This document shows positions 13,594 through 18,689 of a stretch of 18,689 bases of DNA, in pieces. The translations under genes and the position numbers were made by a program. The stretch spans positions 1 to 18,689 of the forward strand of contig DASZZY010000206.1 of NCBI GenBank assembly GCA_036260395.1. Direction: 5' to 3'. The notes beneath the pieces were generated by a model. It was not told the origin of the DNA, ran no database searches, and worked only from the letters and a program-made list of their open reading frames with translations. The stretch comes from DASZZY01 sp036260395 (GTDB taxonomy: Bacteria > Actinomycetota > UBA4738 > CALAEC01). How positions within the stretch are numbered: position 1 is the first letter of the stretch; the number at the start of each line of letters is the position of its first letter.

Positions 13594-13622
13594 TTGAAGG
13601 CCTGACTAGGCCTCGCTACGCT
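13594..13622 (+). promoter_or_regulatory. Cyclase promoter TTGAAG-17-TACGCT with palindromic spacer
   Basis: A TTGAAG -35 (13594-13599) begins 3 bases after the guaB3 stop, and a TACGCT -10 (13617-13622) follows at 17 bases. Predicted start near 13629 leaves a 22-base leader with a perfect AAGGAGGT site (13639-13646) before ATG 13651. Confidence 0.5.
13598..13613. repeat. AGGCCT-GACT-AGGCCT repeat inside the cyclase promoter
   Basis: Two copies of the palindrome AGGCCT are spaced 10 bases centre to centre, one helical turn, between the -35 and -10 elements. The same bases form a 6-pair, 4-base-loop hairpin in RNA just after guaB3. It could be an operator for a dimeric regulator, or a weak terminator of guaB3 lacking a T run. 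Confidence 0.45.
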
Positions 13623-13650
13623 TCGCCCCACCAGCGTCAAGGAGGTAGCC

Positions 13651-14493
13651 ATGTGTCTCCAAGCACCGGCCGAGGCCGCCCCTGGCTCCGCCCCCCGTCC
13701 CCACGACCACGGCATCAGCAGGCGCCGGTTCCTGCTGGGCGCCGGCGCCGCGGCGCTGGCCACCGCCCTCCCGGCCCCCGCCCTGGCCGCCGCGGTGCCG
13801 CGCGCGGCGGGCCGGAGCCTGCGCGACCTCACGCATGTGTTCCGCGAGGGCTTCCCGGTCTACGGCGGCGATCCCCCCGAGCGGCGGACGCTCGTCACGA
13901 TCCCCGACGACGGGTTCTACCAGCAGGAGTGGACGTTCGCCGAGCATTCCGCGACGCACATGGACGCCCCGGGCCACTTCATCCCGGGCGGCCGCCTGTC
14001 GCCGCAGATCACGCTGCCGGAGCTCTTCGTGAACGCCGTCGTCATCGACATCTCGCGCCGGGCGGCCCGGAACCCCGACGCGGTGGTCACCGTCCGCGAC
14101 CTCCGGCGGTTCGAGGAGCGCTTCGGCCGGATCCCCCGGGACGCCGGGGTGTTCATGTACTCGGGGTGGGAGTCGCGGGTCCACGACCCGGAGGCGTACC
14201 GGAACGCCGGGCCGGACGGCCTGTTCCACTTCCCGGGGTTCAGCATCGAGGCCGTGGAGTGGCTGCTGGAGAACCGTGACATCACGTCGATCGGGGTCGA
14301 CACGCTGTCGCTGGACCCCGGCAACTCGCAGACGTTCGCCGTCCACCACACGCTGCTGGGCGCCGACAAGTACGGGCTGGAGAACCTGGCGAACCTGGCG
14401 ACGATCCCGGGGCGGGGGGCCACCGCGATCGTCGGGCTGATCCCCTGGGAAGAGGGCTCGGGCGGCCCGGCACGGGTGATCGCCCGCTGGTAG
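13651..14493 (+). CDS. Tat-exported cyclase family metalloenzyme (kynurenine formamidase-like)
   Basis: The 280-residue protein carries a twin-arginine signal: SRRRFLLG (23-30), a hydrophobic alanine-rich core (31-46) and an ALA-type cleavage site near 46-48, so a folded, metal-loaded enzyme is exported. The mature domain fits the cyclase family (PF04199), whose metal site is usually HxGTHxDAPxHF; here it reads EHSATHMDAPGHF (98-110), giving H99, H103, D105 and H109. GVDTLSLD and a late histidine pair (VHHTLLG) are further family features. Members hydrolyse amides or lactones, including N-formylkynurenine and isatin; the substrate here is unknown and no tryptophan-degradation gene is adjacent. 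ATG 13651 follows a perfect AAGGAGGT and its own promoter. Its stop is 10 bases from that of the convergent NamH-like gene. Confidence 0.88.
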   Translation: MCLQAPAEAAPGSAPRPHDHGISRRRFLLGAGAAALATALPAPALAAAVPRAAGRSLRDLTHVFREGFPVYGGDPPERRTLVTIPDDGFYQQEWTFAEHSATHMDAPGHFIPGGRLSPQITLPELFVNAVVIDISRRAARNPDAVVTVRDLRRFEERFGRIPRDAGVFMYSGWESRVHDPEAYRNAGPDGLFHFPGFSIEAVEWLLENRDITSIGVDTLSLDPGNSQTFAVHHTLLGADKYGLENLANLATIPGRGATAIVGLIPWEEGSGGPARVIARW

Positions 14494-14503
14494 CGGCGAC
14501 CCT

Positions 14504-16069
14504 CTAGTCGGGCCCGCGGTCGGCGGCGACCGGGTCCACCGGCTCGACGTCGAGCTCGAGGCCCGAGCTGGTCAGGCACTCGCCGCTGTCCAGCGAGAAC
14601 TCGTAGTGGTGGGCCAGGCACCGGAGGATCCGGCCCGGGAGGATCTCGCCCGTCTCCAGCAGGTCGTTCCCCGCGTGGGGGCAGTACCTGGCCACCCGGT
14701 AGCTCCGGCCCTCGGCGTGGAGCGTCAGCCACTCCTCCGACTCCAGCGACGTCTCGTACTCCTCCACGCGGCGGAGGGCGTCCGGCTCGGCGAACTTGAG
14801 GAGCCCGAGCAGGTGATCGTTGTAGACGTCCGGGGCCCGGCGCGCCGAGAACCGCAGCGACAGGAAGAAGTCCTCCCACGGGACCTCGCCCCGAAGGATC
14901 GGCGGGAGCCAGCGCGACGCGAACCGGTACACGTGCGGGCAGGAGCCCATCTCGGGGTCGACCCCCTCGGAGCCCGGGCGGAAGTCCACCGCCCATCGGC
15001 CCCCGCCCGGTCCGGTGATGTCGAACCCAACGCGCATGCCGATCTTGCGGTTGAAGTACGGGCTGACGCCGACGAGCCATCCGAAGTATTCGCGGAACGG
15101 CTCCCACAGGGACCCGCTCGGCTCCGGCGTCCGTGCGATCACGGCGTCGATCTCCGCTCGGCGCCGTCGCGCGTAGTCCCGGAGGTACGGAGCCCGGTCG
15201 GCGAACGAGAAGTCGCCCCATGTGGGATCCGGATGCCGGAGGCCATCGGCGGCGTCCCAGGTGTCGCCGGGGAGCAGCAGCGCCACGTTGTCCAGAGCGC
15301 GGGCCTGGAGGAACTCGGCGGCCTGGGCCTGGTCCGGGAAGATCCCCCCGTCCATCTCGTCGTTCATCGCGAACAGATCCGGATCCAGGAAGCACGGAGG
15401 GCCGGCGAAGGGGAGGCCGACGATCGGTTCGACGATCTCCATGGCTCGCGCCGCGTACGTCAGCTTGGCCAGGCGCTTGCGGGAGGACAGCTCGCGGCGG
15501 CGCTCCTCCGGGTACTCGTAGCACATCGGGTACCACGAGGCGCCGGCGGCCTGGAAGGCGAACACGTCGATGGGGCCTCCAACGCGGGCCCGGATCTCCC
15601 GGAACTGGACCGGGGACAGGCGGGCGTCGTTCAGGTCGAGGACGGTCCGCCCACCGGCCTGCACCACGATGGCGGAGTCGTGGTTCATCGGTGACTCCTC
15701 CGAGACGAACAGCACCCGGGCGGCACCGACCTCGGCCCACTCCCACGGCGGGATCTCGATCACCTGGCGCTCGCCGGCTGCCAGGATCTTCCGGCGCAGG
15801 ACGGGGGACGGATACCGGGGAACCACCGCCGGGACGGACGGAGGGACGCGGGCCAGGAACCAGGGGTCGACGTGGTCCAGGTGCTCATGGGAGAGGATCA
15901 CCGCGGAGGGGGCGAACAGGTCCGCTCCGAGCAGGTGGGAGTTGTCCGGGTAGGGGAACCAGGATCCCTGGAAGGCCCCCCGCGGCGAGAGCCACGGGTC
16001 GATCAGGAAGCGCTCGCCGCTGGCCTCGATCTTCAGGCCCGCGTGGCCCAGGCCGGTCACGGTCGCCAT
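14504..16069 (-). CDS. Metallo-beta-lactamase/Rieske hydroxylase resembling NamH (UDP-MurNAc hydroxylase) and CMAH
   Basis: The 521-residue protein joins an N-terminal metallo-beta-lactamase-fold domain to a C-terminal Rieske domain. The first has the metal motif SHEHLDH (60-66; H61, H63, D65, H66) after an IDPWLSP segment. The Rieske cluster ligands are C463-P-H465 and C484-L-A-H487, a complete CxH...CxxH set for [2Fe-2S]. This architecture and length match mycobacterial NamH (Rv3818, about 516 residues), a CMAH relative that hydroxylates UDP-N-acetylmuramic acid to the N-glycolyl form. I judge this the best match, but another N-acetylated nucleotide sugar is possible given the polysaccharide cluster nearby. 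The start is ATG 16069; a TATCCT -10 directly before it predicts a leaderless message. Upstream in-frame codons run into antisense guaA. It is divergent from guaA and convergent with the cyclase. Confidence 0.75.
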   Translation of the reverse strand: MATVTGLGHAGLKIEASGERFLIDPWLSPRGAFQGSWFPYPDNSHLLGADLFAPSAVILSHEHLDHVDPWFLARVPPSVPAVVPRYPSPVLRRKILAAGERQVIEIPPWEWAEVGAARVLFVSEESPMNHDSAIVVQAGGRTVLDLNDARLSPVQFREIRARVGGPIDVFAFQAAGASWYPMCYEYPEERRRELSSRKRLAKLTYAARAMEIVEPIVGLPFAGPPCFLDPDLFAMNDEMDGGIFPDQAQAAEFLQARALDNVALLLPGDTWDAADGLRHPDPTWGDFSFADRAPYLRDYARRRRAEIDAVIARTPEPSGSLWEPFREYFGWLVGVSPYFNRKIGMRVGFDITGPGGGRWAVDFRPGSEGVDPEMGSCPHVYRFASRWLPPILRGEVPWEDFFLSLRFSARRAPDVYNDHLLGLLKFAEPDALRRVEEYETSLESEEWLTLHAEGRSYRVARYCPHAGNDLLETGEILPGRILRCLAHHYEFSLDSGECLTSSGLELDVEPVDPVAADRGPD

Positions 16070-16076
16070 GGCGGAC

Positions 16077-16082
16077 AGGATA
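16077..16082 (-). promoter_or_regulatory. Candidate -10 element, leaderless start for the NamH-like gene
   Basis: TATCCT on the minus strand would start transcription at 16070-16069, at the ATG itself, so no ribosome site would be needed, and none is seen. No -35 is recognisable. Confidence 0.4.
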
Positions 16083-16115
16083 CAGGCCACCTTCGGGCGT
16101 CCCCGGGCGTGGTCG

Positions 16116-16144
16116 TTGATGGCCGGAGGAGGCGCTGCTAGCCT
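16116..16144 (+). promoter_or_regulatory. guaA promoter TTGATG-17-TAGCCT, leaderless
   Basis: A TTGATG -35 (16116-16121) and a TAGCCT -10 (16139-16144) are 17 bases apart. Counting seven bases past the -10 puts the transcription start at 16151, the first base of the guaA GTG. No Shine-Dalgarno sequence precedes that codon. Confidence 0.55.
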
Positions 16145-16150
16145 TCGTCC

Positions 16151-17698
16151 GTGGCTGGCCGCCCCCCGCATCGCATCCGGCCGGTGCTCGTGGTCGACTT
16201 CGGGGCCCAGTACGCGCAGCTGATCGCCCGGCGGATCCGCGAGTGCCACGTGTACTCCGAGATCGTCCCGTACGACGCGCGCCCCGAGGACGTGGCCGCC
16301 CGCCGGCCGGCGGGGATCGTCCTGTCGGGCGGCCCGGCGTCGGTCTACGAGCCCGGCGCCCCCGCGCTCAACCGCGGCCTCCTGGAGCTCGGCGTGCCCG
16401 TCCTGGGGATCTGCTACGGCCAGCAGGCCATGGCCCAGGCGCTCGGCGGCGAGGTGGCCCGGACCGGGACCAGGGAGTACGGCAAGACCGACCTCCGGGC
16501 CGAGGGCGGCGTCCTCCTCGCGGAGCTGCCGCCGCAGCAGACCGTCTGGATGAGCCACGCCGACACGGTGGTCCGGCCGCCGGACGGCTTCCGCATCACC
16601 GCCAGGACCGCCGCCACGCCGGTGGCGGCCATGGAGGACCCCGAGCGGCGCCTGTACGGGGTGCAGTTCCACCCCGAGGTGGTCCACACGCCGCACGGGG
16701 CCGAGGTCATGAAGCGGTTCCTGTACGAGGGGTGCGGGCTCCTGCCGGAGTGGACGCCGGTGAGCGTGATCGACCGGGCCACGGCCCGGATCCGCGAGCA
16801 GGTCGGCGGCGCCGAGGCGCTGTGCGCGCTGTCCGGCGGCGTCGACTCCGCGGTGGCGGCCCTGCTCGTCCACCGGGCCATCGGCGACCGGCTGACGTGC
16901 GTGTTCGTCGACACCGGGCTGCTCCGGGAGGCGGAGCCGGAGCAGGTCGAGGAGACGTTCGCCCGGCACTTCCACGTGCCGCTGGTGCACGTCAAGGCCG
17001 CCGACCGGTTCCTGGCCCGGCTCGAGGGCGTGGACGATCCCGAGGAGAAGCGCAAGGCCATCGGCGAGGAGTTCATCCGGGTGTTCGAGGAGGTGGCCCG
17101 GGAGCACGCCGGGGCCCGGTTCCTCGTGCAGGGGACCCTGTACCCGGACGTCATCGAGTCGGGGAGCCGCACCGCGGCCAAGATCAAGAGCCACCACAAC
17201 GTCGGTGGGCTGCCCGAACGGATGGACCTCGACCTCGTCGAGCCGCTCCGGGACCTGTTCAAGGACGAGGTCCGCCGGGTCGGCGAGGAGCTCGGGCTGC
17301 CCCAGGAGATCGTCCGGCGGCAGCCGTTCCCGGGGCCGGGGCTGGCGGTGCGGATCGTCGGCGAGGTGACCCGCGAGCGCCTGGCGATGCTACGGGCCGC
17401 CGACCGCATCGTCCAGGAGGAGGTCCGGCGGGCGGGGCTGGCCCGCGATCTGTGGCAGGCGTTCGCCGTCCTGCTCAGCCTCCGGAGTGTGGGCGTGATG
17501 GGCGACGGGCGGACCTACCAGCATCCCGTGGTGGTCCGGGCGGTGACCTCGGAGGACGCCATGACCGCCGACTGGGCGCGGCTCCCCCACGAGGTCCTCG
17601 AGGCGATCTCCTCCCGGATCGTGGCCGAGGTCCCCGGTATCAACCGGGTGGCCTACGACGTCTCGTCGAAGCCCCCGGCCACGATCGAGTGGGAGTAG
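16151..17698 (+). CDS. guaA: GMP synthase (glutamine-hydrolysing)
   Basis: The 515-residue enzyme converts XMP, ATP and glutamine to GMP. The N-terminal class I amidotransferase domain has the nucleophile C88 in GICYGQQ and the partner H174/E176 in VQFHPE. The ATP pyrophosphatase domain has the PP-loop SGGVDS (228-233), and the C-terminal dimerisation domain contains RQPFPGPGLAVRI and ends PPATIEWE, as in complete GuaA. Length is normal (about 515-525). The GTG at 16151 is favoured because it coincides with the predicted transcription start; the next in-frame GTG (16184) would remove residues just before the conserved VLVVDFGAQY. The stop abuts the stop of the convergent DUF916-like gene with no base between them. 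Confidence 0.97.
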   Translation: MAGRPPHRIRPVLVVDFGAQYAQLIARRIRECHVYSEIVPYDARPEDVAARRPAGIVLSGGPASVYEPGAPALNRGLLELGVPVLGICYGQQAMAQALGGEVARTGTREYGKTDLRAEGGVLLAELPPQQTVWMSHADTVVRPPDGFRITARTAATPVAAMEDPERRLYGVQFHPEVVHTPHGAEVMKRFLYEGCGLLPEWTPVSVIDRATARIREQVGGAEALCALSGGVDSAVAALLVHRAIGDRLTCVFVDTGLLREAEPEQVEETFARHFHVPLVHVKAADRFLARLEGVDDPEEKRKAIGEEFIRVFEEVAREHAGARFLVQGTLYPDVIESGSRTAAKIKSHHNVGGLPERMDLDLVEPLRDLFKDEVRRVGEELGLPQEIVRRQPFPGPGLAVRIVGEVTRERLAMLRAADRIVQEEVRRAGLARDLWQAFAVLLSLRSVGVMGDGRTYQHPVVVRAVTSEDAMTADWARLPHEVLEAISSRIVAEVPGINRVAYDVSSKPPATIEWE

Positions 17699-18685
17699 CT
17701 ACCTGCTGGTTCGCGCCCGCTCGGGGCGCCGGAGGGCATCGAACGCCCGCTGCCCGTTGGCCGTCGGCTTCGGGGACCGCCGCCTCGAGCGCCGCCCCCA
17801 CGTGACCAGCGCCGTGAGCGCCGCCACCGCGACGGCGATCAGGGCCACCAGCGGCCAGGCGAAGCCCGCCGAGAACTCCACGGTGCCCCGCAGGCGCCGG
17901 CCGTCGCCATAGGCGAGGTCGAACTCCGCGCGGTACGAGCCGCCGAGGACGGGGTCGGGATGGACGACGACCGGGTGCGCACGCGCGCCGGGCACGAGCG
18001 TGATCGGGCGCTCGATGGTGCCCTCGCCGGTGTCGAGGCCGAACAGGCCTCGCAGTGCGTACGACCCGGTGATCTCGACCATCGTGTTGCCGGTGTTCTC
18101 GAGATCGAGCTCGAACCGCGGACGTCCGTCCTGCACGACGGCGTCGATGCCGTGCATGACCACGCGGTCGACGCGCGGCCCGGGCACGGTCGTGTACACG
18201 CGGGTCCCGACCGCGAGGAGCGTCGGCACGTCGCCCTGGCGGATCGGCCGCGCCGTCCGGGCGACCACGGCGCCCGGGTGATCGCCGGGCGTGGCGCTCT
18301 CCGGCACGCGGATCACCACCCGCACCTCGCGGGCCTCGTCCGGGTCCAGCGAGATCTCGGAGTGCTCGACCGAGATCCAGCCCGCCACGCCGTCGTCGGC
18401 GTCCTCGACCGGCTCGAGCCCGAACTCGCCCTGGTCCGTGCTGAACGCGTCGGCGGGATAGAGCAGCAGGTCGAGCGGCACCGTGCCCAGGTTCGCCACC
18501 ACCACCTTGGTCCGGATGGTCGAGCCCGGCCGCGCCCGGTGGACGAGCCAGGCGTTGGTCCGGGGGTCGTCGGTCCGCGCGGCCGCCGGCCGGACCGTGA
18601 ACTCGATCCGCTCGGGGGCGGCCGCGGCCGGACCCGCCGGGGCCACCGCCGCCAGCGCAGCGAGCAGGGCGAGGGCGCGGACCAT
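17699..18685 (-). CDS. Secreted, membrane-anchored DUF916-like protein (WxL-associated domain)
   Basis: The 328-residue protein has an N-terminal signal peptide (1-23, alanine-rich, AAA cleavage region) and one C-terminal membrane helix (about 275-297) followed by a basic cytoplasmic tail (RRSRRRSPK), so it is a type I membrane protein with an extracellular body. Residues about 40-165 match the DUF916/WxL peptidoglycan-binding pattern: GSTIRTKVVVANLGTVPLDL, YPADAFSTDQGEF (76-88), and VPESATPGDHPGAVVA (127-142). A second beta-sandwich-like region (about 175-270) has the ENTGNTMVEITGSY pattern of an Ig-like fold. ATG 18685 is only 4 bases from the window edge, so an upstream start or gene cannot be ruled out. 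In Firmicutes this domain type binds peptidoglycan; a wall-linked role here is inferred. Confidence 0.75.
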   Translation of the reverse strand: MVRALALLAALAAVAPAGPAAAAPERIEFTVRPAAARTDDPRTNAWLVHRARPGSTIRTKVVVANLGTVPLDLLLYPADAFSTDQGEFGLEPVEDADDGVAGWISVEHSEISLDPDEAREVRVVIRVPESATPGDHPGAVVARTARPIRQGDVPTLLAVGTRVYTTVPGPRVDRVVMHGIDAVVQDGRPRFELDLENTGNTMVEITGSYALRGLFGLDTGEGTIERPITLVPGARAHPVVVHPDPVLGGSYRAEFDLAYGDGRRLRGTVEFSAGFAWPLVALIAVAVAALTALVTWGRRSRRRSPKPTANGQRAFDALRRPERARTSR

Positions 18686-18689
18686 CGTC

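Noticed and set aside
16070..17197. N-terminal extension of the NamH-like frame across antisense guaA
   Set aside because: The extra 376 codons are low-complexity shadow of guaA; homology begins at the ATG at 16069, where a -10 element also points.
1..18689. CRISPR array, tRNA, rRNA or mobile element
   Set aside because: No regularly spaced repeats, no cloverleaf-like segments in the short intergenic gaps, and no transposase or integrase motifs were seen.

Overview
The window comes from a very G+C-rich bacterial chromosome. It is most likely from an actinomycetote, possibly a deep or uncultivated lineage. The evidence is a stand-alone GuaB3-type IMP dehydrogenase relative near guaA, a Rieske/metallo-beta-lactamase protein that resembles mycobacterial NamH, a secreted DUF916-type protein, and promoters of the form TTGnnn-17 bp-TAnnnT, some apparently driving leaderless messages. 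These lines are consistent but do not fix a genus. Coding density is very high: no stretch longer than about 150 bases lacks a gene, and I see no tRNA, rRNA, CRISPR array, insertion sequence or attachment site.

Positions 1-11377 form a cell-surface polysaccharide region. A truncated nucleotide-sugar 4-epimerase (1-666) and a UDP-sugar 6-dehydrogenase (663-1970) overlap by ATGA. Converging on them are an ABC-2 exporter pair (ATPase 1937-2755, permease 2755-3540) and a family-2 glycosyltransferase (3629-4669), all on the minus strand. A P-loop sulfotransferase with a long C-terminal coiled coil (4735-5853, plus) then converges on an 875-residue GT2-GT4 double glycosyltransferase (5861-8488) and a GDP-mannose 4,6-dehydratase (8494-9483), both minus. 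Divergent from the dehydratase is a SAM-dependent methyltransferase (9633-10376), coupled by a GTGA overlap to a second, different sulfotransferase (10373-11377). Together these could make UDP-uronic acid and GDP-4-keto-6-deoxymannose precursors, assemble a glycan, export it through a Wzm/Wzt-type transporter, and methylate and sulfate it.

Positions 11444-18685 are a mixed region. It holds a secreted protein of unknown family (11444-12295), guaB3 (12434-13591) with a long hairpin in its leader, a Tat-exported cyclase-family metalloenzyme (13651-14493) whose promoter carries a palindrome, a NamH/CMAH-like hydroxylase (14504-16069, minus), guaA (16151-17698) with a predicted leaderless GTG start, and a membrane-anchored DUF916-like protein (17699-18685, minus). 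The guaB3 and guaA genes point to purine nucleotide metabolism.

The observations most worth following are the NamH-like hydroxylase, the sulfotransferase/coiled-coil fusion inside an ABC-type polysaccharide locus, and the structured leader of guaB3. All functions are inferred from sequence motifs read by eye; no database search was run.
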